A DNA stretch of 64,000 nucleotides from assembly GCA_013400975.1 (NCBI GenBank), contig WBMZ01003033.1, positions 94,925 to 158,924 on the forward strand, written 5' to 3'. Shown in pieces: positions 13,401-24,757 of this stretch. Made by a program: the position numbers and the translations under genes. The notes beneath the pieces are model-generated. The model ran no database searches. It saw only the letters and a list, made by a program, of their open reading frames with translations, and was not told the origin of the DNA. The DNA comes from Atrichornis clamosus. Lineage: Eukaryota; Chordata; Aves; Passeriformes; Menuridae. The first letter of the stretch is position 1. Each line of letters starts with the position of its first letter.

Positions 13401-15460
13401 ACTCAGCAACAGCTTCTAGTCCACAGCAGGTTCCTACGCAGCCATACCAGCACATGTTTGGAGCAAGTTCTTACTTGTATTCATGTAAACATGTTCTAAG
13501 TGACCACAACCAACCATCACTGATTTAATTAGCCAAGCAGCCACTGCTGGCCAGCCAGCTGACTAAGCTCTCATGCCTCTGTGCAGGCTTGGGATTCTGC
13601 CCAGGCACACGAGAACTCATGATCGCAGCCTCATTTCCAAATATACTGCTGTTTAAAATGACTAAAATTGCAAGTCAGTTTACAGCAATGTAGCTAAATT
13701 AGCAACCATATCTTCTCATTTCATAAGTGTACTTAGTGTGAGCAGTTGAACGTGAGTCTTTCGTTACGTCACTATCTTGCGTACCTGAGTCAGTGCATTG
13801 GTCACAGTTTCTCCTGTATGATTATTCACACTCCTTACAACAACAGATCCCAGCACAGCCAGACATTCCAGACGTTCAGTCTGCCTTGTGCACTTTTGCA
13901 TCAGAGAAACTGGCAGAGTTACCTTCACTGATCCTCCACATACAGTCTACCTGCCCACTGCACATTTGAAAACTTTAGAAAAGCCCTTTTAAAATCTTAA
14001 TTCTCTATGTCCAAGATGTCACCTCACTTAGCACACAGATGCTGAAACAATAGGCCGTCATGGCTCTGCCCATTCCTCATAGCATATTTCCTTTTCCAAC
14101 ACTGACTCTTTTATCTGGTAATGACACTCTTTGGAATTTTAGTACTGGGATTCCCAGCCTATGCCAACACAGAAAAATGCTAAAATTATCCTGCCCAAAG
14201 GGGTGTCACTTTCTCCCTGAGAGAGCAGTATAATAAGCAGAGCAGTATAACAAACTGAAAGATAAAAATTAAGGAATAGAAAATACAAACTGTATGCATC
14301 CAGAATGTGTTTTTTTAAATAAATGATGCACAAGAACTGCACTATTGGGCCAACAATAAAGGGAGGGATAATATGATATACTCACAGCATATGACAGTGC
14401 ATTACATTTTCTAGTACAGAACAGTATTTATCACTTTTATAGATTATTTTGTTAATTTCACTATGCTTTATTTCTTTTCCTTGTTCCAGGCACACATTTC
14501 ATTTGCTCCGTTTCCTTTTAAAAAAGCATCGTATTTTAACAATGACCCAGTTAGTGCCACATTTCTTATCAGGTCTGAGTCACAAGCACCCTATGCTGGT
14601 ATCAGGGTACTTTGCTACCAATCTGTTTTGATAATTTGTCCAAGAAAGCGGTCCCTACGTTTTCATAAATCTAAAGCAACCTAAAAGAGGCAAGAGTAAA
14701 CAGAAGCAGAAAAGCTTCCTCAAAGTGTTAAGGAAGGAGCTTGTATTTTAAATTTAAGTTTTGTTCTTGTGTTTCAGAATATACTTTCCTTCGGGAGTAT
14801 GGATGTATATAATGTCAACTGCTCTGATATGCTTTGCAAGTATTAAAAGGACTTTTTGATGGCCTGAAAGCCACAAACTTCTTTAGGAAGTTTAAACTGC
14901 ATTAGGAAGTCAAACTTTAGGAGGGTGGGTTTACCTTTTAATTCTTTTTGAGGTAACGTTGTAGCTAAGCATGACTTACACGCTGTGAGGATATTGCAGG
15001 TATCTGGTGTCAGCACCTTGGTTCCGTGTCAAAACCACAACCCCACAGGTGGCAAAGCTTCCATTTGTATGCCCGGCCCTATTTGGGCCGGAGGACACCG
15101 CAGCCACCAAAGCAAGCCTGGCTGCTGCACCAGCGATGCTAACCAACCCTGCAGTGGCCGGCAGCTCCCGGGACGGAGCTGTGTGTTGGGGGCCGGGTTC
15201 TTCCCTCCGAGGCGGGCTGCCCACGGCGGGCGGGGCTGCTCCTGGGCCCGGCTCCCGGAGTACCGTACCTGGATGAGGCCCCGGCGGAGCAGCGCGGTGT
15301 GAACGCAGCCCGGCACCTCCGCTCGGAGCGACACCGAGCAGTTCCCGCTGCGGAGCCACCAGCTCCCCCGCAGGCTGAGCACCTCCGGGCCGCCCGCGGC
15401 CACCGCCAGCGGCACCAACGGCAACACCAGCACCGGCAGCAGCAGCGCCGCAGGGGCCAT
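1328..15460 (-). CDS. MANBA: MANBA, lysosomal beta-mannosidase, 5' part (coding exons 1-5; continues past left edge)
   Basis: Beta-mannosidase (glycoside hydrolase family 2) removes the terminal beta-linked mannose from N-glycan core fragments in the lysosome. The reading order on the minus strand is 15460-15269, 6815-6721, 6223-6118, 4248-4078, 1451-1328, giving 688 nt (229 codons plus one base) with every junction in phase and GT-AG introns of 8453, 497, 1869 and 2626 bp. The product starts with a hydrophobic signal peptide (about residues 1-22) and then shows the family's N-terminal sugar-binding-type domain, with conserved blocks [34 protein letters not shown] and [17 protein letters not shown]. 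Sequons at N40, N82 and N118 fit a glycosylated lysosomal protein. The catalytic barrel lies in later exons outside the window. No frameshift or stop is seen. The assignment rests on recalled similarity to mammalian MANBA, which I consider secure. Confidence 0.95.
1452..4077 (-). other. MANBA intron 4
   Basis: This 2626-bp intron has GT-AG ends set by exons 4 and 5. It is AT-rich, and no repeat family or further exon was recognised. Open frames here are under 75 codons and show no similarity I know. Confidence 0.85.
4078..4248 (-). CDS. MANBA: MANBA coding exon 4
   Basis: This 171-nt exon, in phase 0 at both ends, codes for residues 132-188. It begins SFDIT and contains [16 protein letters not shown], then [20 protein letters not shown]. 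The acceptor is TGTCCTAG and the donor is GTAGGGG. The beta-strand pattern and the cysteine-rich [13 protein letters not shown] segment match mammalian beta-mannosidase closely. Confidence 0.95.
4249..6117 (-). other. MANBA intron 3
   Basis: This 1869-bp intron carries a MIR-like SINE relic at about 5344-5460. Short open frames on the plus strand between 4280 and 4913 have no recognisable domain and are treated as chance. Confidence 0.85.
5344..5460 (+). repeat. MIR-like SINE relic
   Basis: The segment follows the MIR/core-SINE consensus in order: an A-rich GATGGTAAAATTAAG part, then GGTCACACAGACCCAGGTGG, GGCAGAATCTAGCTC and CAGTCCAGTGCCTCAGC. Order and spacing agree with the family as recalled, with heavy divergence. 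It is an old amniote insertion inside a MANBA intron. Confidence 0.72.
6118..6223 (-). CDS. MANBA: MANBA coding exon 3
   Basis: This 106-nt exon completes codon 96 and runs to Y131 in phase 0. It encodes [15 protein letters not shown], the sequon NVT at N118, and the conserved DNMFNRY end. The acceptor is TTCTGTAG and the donor is GTAAGTA. Intron 2 upstream is only 497 bp. Confidence 0.95.
6721..6815 (-). CDS. MANBA: MANBA coding exon 2
   Basis: This 95-nt exon codes for residues 65-95 plus two bases of codon 96. It contains [18 protein letters not shown] and TPFDV. N82 in NWT is a conserved N-glycosylation sequon. The acceptor is TTACTAG and the donor is GTATGC. Its last bases include a perfect CRE octamer TGACGTCA (6722-6729), probably only a result of codon choice. 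Confidence 0.94.
7500..7760. promoter_or_regulatory. Isolated CpG-rich patch in MANBA intron 1, possible internal promoter
   Basis: By eye about 25 CpG dinucleotides lie in roughly 250 bp, while the flanking intron is nearly CpG-free. The patch holds GTCACGTCCC (7634-7643), containing a CRE/E-box-like half site, a TATA-like AATAAAAGG about 20 bp before it on the plus strand, and a plus-strand ATG in good context near 7558 that opens only a short frame. Kept CpGs suggest a region unmethylated in the germline, such as a minor promoter or enhancer. Confidence 0.45.
9249..9285. repeat. Imperfect inverted repeat
   Basis: Outer arms CCACG/CGTGG and inner arms CTGATT/AATCAG surround a 7-nt loop GTTGTAA, with a 7-nt bulge on one side. 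It lies in MANBA intron 1. No function is inferred. Confidence 0.5.
10679..10712. repeat. Inverted repeat (short hairpin)
   Basis: TTCAGTAGTTACTG pairs with CAGTAAACTGAA across the loop TCAGAAAG, giving 12 bp with a single 2-nt bulge. It is intronic in MANBA and may be chance in AT-rich DNA. Confidence 0.5.
11419..11496 (-). other. 78-nt near-palindromic hairpin, pre-miRNA-like, in MANBA intron 1
   Basis: The inner arms AATAGCCATATT and AATATGGCTATT are perfect 12-bp complements around the 7-nt loop GATCAGG. The outer arms GCTGGCAGATGA and TCACCTGCCAGC pair at 11 of 12 positions. The one mismatch is A/C on the plus strand but becomes a G-U wobble on the minus strand, which is the MANBA sense strand. 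Two short helices (TCC/GGA and TA/TA) fit between the arms. Size and shape resemble a pre-miRNA, but a short palindromic transposon relic is also possible. No known miRNA was recognised. Confidence 0.5.
15269..15460 (-). CDS. MANBA: MANBA coding exon 1 (signal peptide and N-terminus)
   Basis: This exon codes for 64 residues, from the ATG at 15460-15458 to a GLIQ end in phase 0, followed by the donor GTACGG. The start was chosen because it sits in a strong context (GTCGCCATGG) and begins a leucine- and valine-rich signal peptide, [20 protein letters not shown]. The mature part carries RGSWW, the sequon NCS at N40, and PGCVH, all typical of beta-mannosidase. The frame stays open upstream to about 15772 but holds no earlier ATG. 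The exon lies inside a CpG island. Confidence 0.93.
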
Positions 15461-15530
15461 GGCGACGGCCGCCGGGAGAGCGAACTGGGGCGGTGCTTCG
15501 AAGGGAGGAAGCGCGGGAGGGAGGAAGGCC

Positions 15531-15570
15531 GGCGCTGCTGAGGGCGATCCGGCGCTGCTGAGGGCGATCC
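15531..15570. repeat. 20-bp tandem duplication in the MANBA leader/promoter
   Basis: The unit GGCGCTGCTGAGGGCGATCC occurs twice, directly adjacent and without mismatch, about 70-110 bp upstream of the MANBA start codon. Confidence 0.95.
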
Positions 15571-15741
15571 CGCGCGGCTGCGCGCGGGGCCTGTGGGCGG
15601 CCGAGGCGGCTGTGGCCGGGCGCTGGCGGCCGAGCGCGGCCCGCGGAACTCGAGGGGCAACGGGCGCTCTCCCGCCCCGGCTGCAGCGGCGGCGGGGTAC
15701 CGCGCACCACAGCCTACCCAGGCGAGTCACCAAACGTGCGG

Positions 15742-15746
15742 ATTGG
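15742..15746 (-). promoter_or_regulatory. CCAAT box (NF-Y type) of MANBA
   Basis: ATTGG on the plus strand reads CCAAT in the MANBA direction, in the context AAAACCAATCCG, about 285 bp upstream of the start codon at the edge of the CpG island. A second CCAAT lies at 15913-15917. Confidence 0.45.
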
Positions 15747-15860
15747 TTTTCTTTTTTCCCCCCAAGAGGCACGGCGGAACATTGATAAGAGGAGCGATGA
15801 TACGATTACGAGTCTCTCAGATGCAGCGAATGAACTCGGAGCTCTGGAAAACGGCAGGGA

Positions 15861-18800
15861 GGTGAGAAGGGATGAGGAAGAGCTGTGACAACACCGCAGC
15901 CGTTCTCTCAATATTGGCTCCCTCGAGTCACGAGATTTTATATGGCCTCAGACTTCCACCTCCTTTTTTCCATAAAATTACAGAGGCATATAAAACCATA
16001 ACACATATAATGAACATCTCAAAGTACTCTGGTTTCCTCATAAAGCAGTGCTGTGGATTTTATTTACAAAAATTTATTATGTTCATCTGCAAAGGGACAG
16101 AAGGGTCAGCTCCAAAGAAAGAACCCAAAGTACAGTTTGCAAATTGCACTGTAGCTTTCCTCTGTGCCCTTGCTAGCTTAATCCTTTCATTCACAGTCCA
16201 AAATCAGGAATTAAATCAACAAGTTTTTAAATGGCTCTGTGGGAGGCCTTAGCTACTTTCCAGGTGTAACACTCACCCTACTTCATGCTCTGTTCCCACT
16301 GACCCCTGGTGCAGAGAGCTCTAGTTCACCTCCATGAACCAGGAATGTTTCACACCAGCCCTCCTGAGCTGAAGCTGTGGAAGTACAGATACCAGAGTTT
16401 TGTTTTAGCTCCTTGCTTTCACACACCTATCTCAGCATACCATAAAAACCCACCCAAAATTTGTCTTTAAGGCATGACTGAACATGGTCAACATGCCTAT
16501 ATATATTTTGATACAAATCCTTTTGAGTTGACAACCCTTAGTTTCAATACAATATAAAAATGCCAGTCCTCCATTCATCTACCATATAAAGTACACAATC
16601 CAACCACAGGTGATTTTTTTCACCTGTGAGAGCACAAGGGGGGCTGCAGTTCTGAGAAATACCAGTTCAAAGAGAAGGACAGTAGCTGATCTTTTTTCTC
16701 TTAAAAAATTTCTGCTACCAACTTTAGAAGGGGATAGCTGGGACCCATACTGTTCAGCAGCAGAAGGCCGTGCAGAAACGTAACTGTTAGAGCAGTTACC
16801 ATGTGAGTATTTTTAAGACAGAGTAACCCACATTCAATATATTGACTAACTGAAATGCCAGCCCCATTTCAGATCAACTCCCAGCTGGCCTTGTAGTGAG
16901 ATTGGCAAAACCAGCTATCCTCCTAGATTGAGTTACCCCAACTGACTGTTCATGCTGTAGAATTCAGTCAAAATTAGTATTTTCTCACCTTTAATAGTGC
17001 AGACTATAAAATTATTATACATTAATAATAGCAGAAAGCCTTGCTCTGTTTCTGTCCTCATCTGTCAATGAGTAATGTTTTCAGGGCAATCAAACATTTC
17101 AGTGTTAAATTCACTGACACAACACTAAAACCATTTAAACGTTGTACTGCTGCTTGGGAGATCTTACAGCATATTATTTCTCAAGAAGCAGATTTACAGC
17201 TACCAAAGAACAACTGCAAGCTGGCTCTTTTTTTTTTTTTAAATACATCTTTTTCAGCAAGTCATGTGATAGCTTCCCAGTAAGAAGGAAACTGCATTTC
17301 AAGATGTTTACTGTACTTCCGTGTTTTGCCTTTTATTCTTTCTGCTTAAGACTGACTGGAGCAACACACCAAAAAAGCCACAACCTAAAAACAATGCTGT
17401 AATTAAGTATTCTGAGAACATGCAGTTCAAGGCTTATAATTAAGTTAAATCATGTCTCATTTTCATGTCCCAGTTTTAGGGTTTGTTTTTTGTTTGAGGG
17501 TATTTTTAAACAAATGACATTTTTGCTGTTTAAGATATGAGAGTTTTAAAGGCTGTGGTTTAATCTTTCCAAATCTTAGGACACGAGGCAAGATCAACTG
17601 TGTACTTTTTTATTGTGTACCATATTAACACTCTTTCTGAAATACCACAGATTTAGAAGGTTACTACAATTCTTCCTTTATGATACTTCAAGCAGATATT
17701 CTTTATCAACTAAGACAAAAAGCTGAAGGCAAAATGATGCATTTGGCTCTATTAGAATAAATCCAGAGTAGTTCCACTGAAGTTGCCCAAATTCTGCCAT
17801 GTTAATCCAGAAGTCCTTTGTTTCCAATTGCTATGCAATCACTATCATCACAACAGGCTGCTGCTGTTTTCTCTTTCAAATTCATGTCCAGTGAGTTAAT
17901 GCAAAGGTTTTAAACAAACAGGTTCTTACACATTTGGGTGCAGTACTTCAAGATATTACTGCCCCCGCCTGTCCACCCTGTACCATTCTTCTGCTGAACG
18001 TAAATACCTCTGAAGCCAAACAGGTCTTGTGTTCACACCAGTCCACATCAGGGCATGCTGTCTCTGTTGGTAACAGTGCACTGCTGCAGATACCACCACC
18101 ACAGACATTTCTCAGAGAGGCAAAGCAACTAAAGGATCATCTACCTTGAGAATTTTGTATAGATGCGGCAATATTCATGCACACGTCTGTATGACTGTAA
18201 ATGCCTTCAGACAGCACAGCATATCCATATGAAAGCCCCACAGCTCCTCAGCATAACACCTGGCCTCTGTTTCCTGACTGCATCTGCAAAACAGAACTGC
18301 TGTGCAAAAGAGTAACTCTCTGGGCTGGAATAAAGACAATAGGATGCAGGGACATCTCCAGCTATGGATTTGTAAAGGACATTATTCTATACTTACCTTG
18401 AACTCCATCCAAAAGGATGTCAAAAATAAAATGAGGAAATAAATTAAAATTGCTCTTAGATGAGGGTACTATTCATACATCACTGAAAAAGAATGTTGTA
18501 TTAGGTTATCATGAGCAAAATACAAAGTGACAATCTAAGTGATAGGCCTAAAGTTTCTTTCATAATTATGGTAAAGTCTGTAGGCCATTGCAAGGGGATT
18601 TCCTTAGCAAACAAAATTACCCAACACTAACATTCACAAGTAATTAAAAATAAGTATGTAGAAGGGAAGCTACTGCTCCAGGCAAATGCTATAATGGAAG
18701 AGGAAAGGCAAAAAATACGTAATAATTTTAAAATTGCATAAGCAGAAAGACAGGTGATACCTTGTGTACAACCTTCAACTTCATCAGGTATGTTGGGGCA

Positions 18801-20230
18801 AAAGCCTGTATTTGTATCTCTTCATAGCATCTTGCTTTGAGATGAGTTTAAACCACTGGATTTAGGTTTTAGGTCACCACTTTCCATAGCACAGACACAA
18901 AAAACCATAAAGATCTTTAAAGCCAGCATGGCCAGATTTCTAAAGTCAAGTTGTTTAGAAGGTGGAATTCCCACAGCTTTTATTCTATTCATTTTATAAA
19001 TAAATTTGAAACAATCCTCATCTATTTATAAGATTCTGTAACACTGACCATGGCCATTTACCCTTCATTTCGTAAGCAGCAAAGTCAGTATCTGGTGTGG
19101 TGCTGTCCAAGCTCCCCTACAACTCTCATTAAAACTTACTTAAAACATACTGATTCTCTGGCACATACCAGAAATAAGTAGTACATATGGGGACATTATG
19201 AAACAGCTTGCTTAGCCTTTCTTAAAGGTCTAAAACTTGACAGTCATCTGTGACCACAATACAATGTACGACTGATCCCTAAATGCCTAAAATTAAATCC
19301 CTCAAAATGTGGGTATCACAGGTAGCAAACTGTTTCTCCCAAGACAGAAGTTTCAGAGGCTTCACTGAGCCTGTGTACTTGGCACTTTACCAACTGAGAG
19401 CAGGACATACCACATAGATCACACTAAATATGAAGCCTACTGTTTTATTGAGTGTTTTCTGTGCAGCTGAGTATTAAGGGAATATCAACAAAGGTTTGTA
19501 GCTGATCAACTGGAGGAGTAAATGTAAATGGATTTGGAGTTGCTGAAACAGCTGGGAGCTGCATTTCTTTTTCTAGGTCAAGTGACACCAGACAAATCAC
19601 TGGGGCAGGTCAGGACCTCTGTTTCTCAGACCTTCAGTGCAGGTAATGCACCTGGCTTCAGCACTATCTGTCCATTCATTTCTGCCAAAGTGACTCTAAT
19701 GCAAACACCAGGGAATATTCAAAATAAATTTTACTGAAAACTTTGGGTACTCGAGAGACTTTCCTTTACAGTTGAAAGAGGAATGATTGTTTCATCACCT
19801 ATAAGAATTCCCAGAAATCGTAATCCATGAAGTCCTCACTGAATCAGCTCAAGCCCCACTTATACAACAGCATAAACCAAGAGCATGTCTACATACGAAA
19901 AAATATTCACTTGTCTGAATGATTCCAGTGCAAACCCTTTACATAACAGAACTACAACCTCATGCAGTCCAGGACGCTACATGCCCTGTCACTTGCTGCA
20001 ATGGTACAAATGTCTCAGGAGTAAGAGTTACAGAAATTGATTCATGCACATTCATGAAACAGCCATACTTTAATACGGGCTCTATTTTTTTTCCAAATGA
20101 CTTCATACAGAAACAGCACTAAAAATACTACTTTATACATACACTCATCTGTAAAAAAAAGCATTATGTGCTTGATTCTCATGGCAACAAAAACGAAAAG
20201 ATTACTGCAGTATACAACTAGAAGTACTAG
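15861..20230. other. Intergenic, MANBA promoter side, no gene recognised
   Basis: AT-rich sequence between the MANBA promoter and the 3' end of UBE2D3. A plus-strand frame at 15872-16252 (126 codons) starts beside the MANBA island but has no known domain. A T/G-rich tract lies near 17475-17510. No repeat family was identified. Confidence 0.6.
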
Positions 20231-20510
20231 AGGGATCAGAGAATATCTAAAATTGGAAACGACCCATAAGGATCATCAAAAGTCCAACTCCCTGCTCCTT
20301 GCAGGACTAAAAAAAAAATAAACCATATGACTAAGAGTAACATCTAGAAGATGTTTGAACTGTCAGGCTTGGTGCTGTGACCACTTCCCTGAGGAGTCTG
20401 TTCCAGTGACCAACCACCCTCTCATGTGAAGAGCCTTTTCCCAATGTCCAAGCTGAACTTTGCTGATACACCTTCATTCATTTCCTCATGTCCTCTCATA
20501 ATGTCTGACT
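20231..20510 (-). mobile_element. CR1 LINE fragment (3' end)
   Basis: Read on the plus strand this is the reverse complement of a CR1 tail. Recognisable blocks are GGAAACGACCCATAAGGATCAT, GTCCAACTCCCTGCTCC, CAGGCTTGGTGCTGTGACCA, and CTGTTCCAGTGACCAACCACCCTCTCATGTGAAGAGCC. It is 5'-truncated and diverged, as most avian CR1 copies are. Confidence 0.88.
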
Positions 20511-23500
20511 AGATTTCTTGGTTTGGCACTACTCAAAACTTTAATATTCTGATATTTACGCTGGAAGAAAGGAAGGCAGGCAGCAGTTTTATGACTAGAA
20601 ACATTAAAAAATAGCCTTAGGGATTTGAAAAGAATCTTGTCTCTTCAGCTCAGTCCTTGGTGAAAGAAAGGCCCCAACCTCTTCAGGGAGTGGCCATGTC
20701 AAGATACAACTCACACACACTTTGTTTATGGCAAAATTCTCATCCACTCAGATGATTCTCAGTGCATCCAAACCATCTGGTGCTCAAATTAGTGCCTACA
20801 CCTTTGATTGCTGCTACAAGTATCACTGTTCCATGGAAGAACTTTTTTTTTCTCACCACTAGGACAATAGATAAGCGCAAAGGCAACAGCAGCTGTTGGA
20901 AAAGTTCTAAAAACCACAAAAGACCACTGCCTGGAATCCTCTGAGATTGTTTCAGCAAGAGCAAAGATCTTCAGCTAGTCTAAACTGGCATAGATCTAAT
21001 GAAAGGAGGAAAGATACACTGTAACTTCAATTAAAAAATATATGGTCTTGTATAAAATACTCAGCATACATTTTGACGTCTACAGAACACTGTGTCACAG
21101 AAGTGCCACAATAGTCTGAAGGTATGTAAAATTTTAATTAGTGAGTTGAAGAGTGAACAGCCACCGAAGCTTTTGGCACTTTTTACATACTAGCAAAATA
21201 AACAGCATTCAGCAAACAATCATTTCCAAAGGTATGGCTCTATGATAAAAGGATTTCTTCACAGGAAGCTGTCATGACTCCAGAATGTTATTAAGCACTT
21301 AGAGGGTTCAAGATGCAAAATCATCTTGAGTACTTATCTGTCAATAAAGGTTCTACTATGTCAATTCTCTCAGCATTTTTTAAATACAGTTTATCAACAG
21401 TGGTTGTACTGACAAATACAGTTTTAAAGGCCTGGAACCATGCCCTGAGGAATTTCAATCCCACCAAAAATATACTTAGAACTACTAAAAAAAAAAATAT
21501 TTTACGCAATTCAGTCTAATGAAGTACTTCAATATGCCTAGCAAGTTGACAAGTAACAACTTGTCCACAATATTCACTTTGGAGTCCTTCATACGTGGTC
21601 AGAGAGATGGTTTACTTGGAGGACAGAAGGGTACAACTAAGCTGCTTCTGTCACCTCCTGCTTCCACAGTTAGCAGTGGGCAGCTTAATGCTGACATGAG
21701 AAAGCCACTGCATGACTAGAAAGAGTCACTCATTGTTTAGTGAGTGTCTTGGTGGTAACTTGGAGGTTTTTCAAGACCTCTTTTGTTGTATTCTGGCATT
21801 ACCAGGGATGCTGATCCACTGTTTATCCTTCCAGCTTCCCGGCAATGACCCATAATCTTAAAACCACCAACTATGATTACTGCTACTTCCTCCTAGCAGA
21901 ACTCTTCTAGAAGAGCTTATCAGTTCGCTGCAGCTGACTCAGAAAGTACAGCTGGCTGCCCTCTCCTGTGTCCACACCCTAAATTATTCATGATGTATGT
22001 GTCAGCATATGCTTCATGGTAACTTCTCTTTAAAAACTCACTGAGACTTAAAACATTGAGCTTTTCCCCTTCACTCCTTGGATATCTGCACTCTGGATTC
22101 CTAATCCTAATACATGACCTTTGTTTCCCCTATACTCATCTAACCTAAAAACTTAGGGAAGTTTCTTAACCCATTTTTTCAGTATTTTTACAAGCTCACC
22201 TCCCAATTAGAACTACTGCAGCAATTGACAGAGGAGGAAGTTTTGCTACCCCTTCCCCTTTTCTTCATGCTTTGCACCTCAAGAGGCATTACTTGCCCTA
22301 CCAATTGTATAAAATACTGGCTCATAAATTGGAAGCACTGAAAGAGTCTCCAGGCACTGCCTAGCTAAGTTACATGAAAGACATTCCCCATCAGATGATT
22401 AGGAAAGGCAGCAAAGGCAGCTGTCTGGCAAGGCAGGTGTATGTGGAAAGAAGGAGTTCAGGTCTCTAAAGGGTGGAGACAAACAGCCAGGTGACTGTGG
22501 GAAGGAAAACAAGGTTAGGAGGGCTGATTGGTCCACTCCAACCTATTCCTGTATCTGATCTCCTGCCCTGGGAACAGAGATGTTCTAACTTCAGTTAAAC
22601 AGCAAAGGGCAACTTCTCTTTTCATCTTCCCTTTTTTTTCCCCTCCCACCCCTCATAACGCACAGCATAATGCATGTGTAAGACAGGAAGATGCCAAATC
22701 AGTCACCTTTAAAAAAGAGATTTAAAAAGGCTGTTTCAAGTTCTACATCCAGAAGTTTCAAGGTAACTGCTTGATGTTTTTCCACAAGCCTGTCCTTTCA
22801 TGTTTCCATTCTCAAAAATTAGAATGTTTTTCTACATCAGTCTTATCAGTATTGGAAAAAATATTATGTGCAAAAATATGATTGAGGGTTAACTGCATTT
22901 TCGCAAAGCTTGATTCCCGTATCATTTATGGTTAATTCAAACTGAATGCTTTTTTACTTCTCAGTTTGTAAATAGTTAAGGCTATGAAAATTCACATCCT
23001 TTGAACTGAAACAGTAATTCTGAGTGTGAAGTAGGAGAGGAAAAAGAGAGCTAAGTTAAGTAACAGCCATCTACCTACCTCCTTTCTAATTCAATTACTT
23101 GTGATTGTGTGATGATACCTTGGATGTTGCTTTCAATAAATTTGGAATGGATTCTCAGGAACATAAATCATGATGTAAACAAGAACTTAGGACAGATCCT
23201 CAAGAAATACAACTCAAACTGTAAAAACATTAAGAGCAGTTAGTACAGACAACCAATAGAACCGGGGGTCACAATTAATTTACACGAGAAAGCTCTTCCT
23301 CTTATGCTTGTTAGATTCATCATCTGCACTTGCCTTCTGGCAGCTTGCTACTGAGCTTAAACCAGACAGGTATGCTTAAGAGATGCAATGCTTTAAGGGA
23401 CTCGTCACAGACACAGAGATTGAACACCACTCAGTCCCAAATACTAAATTCAATTCTCCAATCCATTCTATAAAAATATCAGTGCCATGTTCCAGAAGTT

Positions 23501-24011
23501 GTATTGTTCTCCACTAAGTCTGTTACCTGAGAACTCCTACAATCACTAACAGTGATCCTCTCCTCAATGCTCTTCTGAGTACAGACACAAAATCTAGTAG
23601 CTTACGAAGAGATCTGGACCTCTTACTCCAACAAGAGCATTTCAAACTTTGCAATAGGAAAAAGAATAAAATGGTTATATTGAATTGATCCTTCAATTAC
23701 TGAGAATCTGTGAATTAATTAAGTTTTCAGCATTCATTGTCAGAGCAGGATTAATACCATGGCAAGTGATCTGCAAACCTTATTTTAGCAAGAGTATCCT
23801 TCCCCAAAGAATTAACAGCTTCACACTGAACAGTGATCTTTGCCGGAGTTATGACATATCTTCACTATTTACCTTCACAGATTTGCCAGGAAGAAGGTGT
23901 TATAGACACATCAAGTTCCATACATAAGGTTGCAAACTGCAGTTCCTCACACAGATTCCAACAGGGTCAGAGTTGCATGTTCAGTAGAAAGCTGTGTTCC
24001 TGAACATTCCC

Positions 24012-24072
24012 TAAAAAAACCCCAATGCCCCACAAAACAAAACCAAAACAAATCCAACCAAACAAAAAACCT
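24012..24072. repeat. A/C-rich low-complexity tract
   Basis: The plus strand is almost entirely A and C (for example ACAAAACAAAACCAAAAC). On the strand that carries both genes it reads T/G-rich. Confidence 0.8.
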
Positions 24073-24737
24073 CAGGACTCAAGACTGAAGTTTCTTTTTT
24101 GATTTGCATCAAAGACTGTAAGATAAGAAGTGCTGCAGCTTACCTGGCCAGAGGGGAAAAAACCAAAATAGGCTTGATTTAAAAACAAGTACAGGCTTCT
24201 CTTCCCCTCAGCACAGATGAAAATACCATATTCACTGTGTACCAATGCTTTCAGAGACAAGATCACCAGTTAGGCAGCTGTTCAAAACACAGGGAACAGC
24301 TTAATTTTTGCATTCCCTCTGATAAAAAAAACACAGCATCACTAAACTTGAATCAAAAATCCCATCCCAGAAAAAGGTAGAGGCATTTCCAAATTCTGGC
24401 CTAGTATGCCAAAGCAGCTGGGGAAAAGCCAGCTTCCCAGCTCTTCAGCTAGCGTTTCTCCCATGGGAACATTGTATCACCATCTTCTAAGCAACTGGTC
24501 ATACTCCGCACGTTAGGTCTGTGATGGGACAACGTACAGTTAATAGGAAGATCAGTGAAGTTTAGGCAAAAGCCAGAATTACCTAGATCATTTGCAAAAC
24601 CTAGGGCTCTTAAGTACAGAGCTTGACTATTTCTGCTTGAAGCTCCTGAAGGGGAACTAATCTCAGCAACAGCCATTTAGTGAGAGCAGCCTGCTCTCCC
24701 AGAGTACAGCAACAACCCCAGAAATCAAAGATCACTA

Positions 24738-24757
24738 TTAAAAGCTGTTAAAAGCTG
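24738..24757. repeat. 10-bp tandem duplication
   Basis: TTAAAAGCTG occurs twice in direct succession, followed by TTGAG. A minor sequence feature. Confidence 0.9.

Larger units (their letters stand above)
6816..15268 (-). other. MANBA intron 1
   Basis: This 8453-bp intron is mostly AT-rich unique sequence. Within it are a CpG-rich patch (about 7500-7760) and several hairpins, the best at 11419-11496. No coding exon with convincing splice sites and similarity was found. The longer open frames at 9859-10329 and 11786-12214 (minus strand) resemble no family I know. Confidence 0.85.
15090..15860 (-). promoter_or_regulatory. MANBA: MANBA CpG-island promoter and 5' leader
   Basis: A GC- and CpG-rich block surrounds the first MANBA exon and extends about 400 bp upstream of the ATG at 15460. 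It contains a 20-bp tandem duplication (15531-15570) and a CCAAT box in gene orientation. The transcription start cannot be placed from sequence alone. No TATA box is obvious, as expected for a housekeeping lysosomal gene. Confidence 0.8.

Noticed and set aside
14976..15710. Overlapping long frames on both strands around MANBA exon 1
   Set aside because: They are CpG-island frames. Only the frame from 15460 has an ATG, a signal peptide and MANBA similarity up to the donor at 15268.
15872..16252. Plus-strand 126-codon frame beside the MANBA promoter
   Set aside because: No known domain. Divergent transcription is possible, but a coding role is unsupported.
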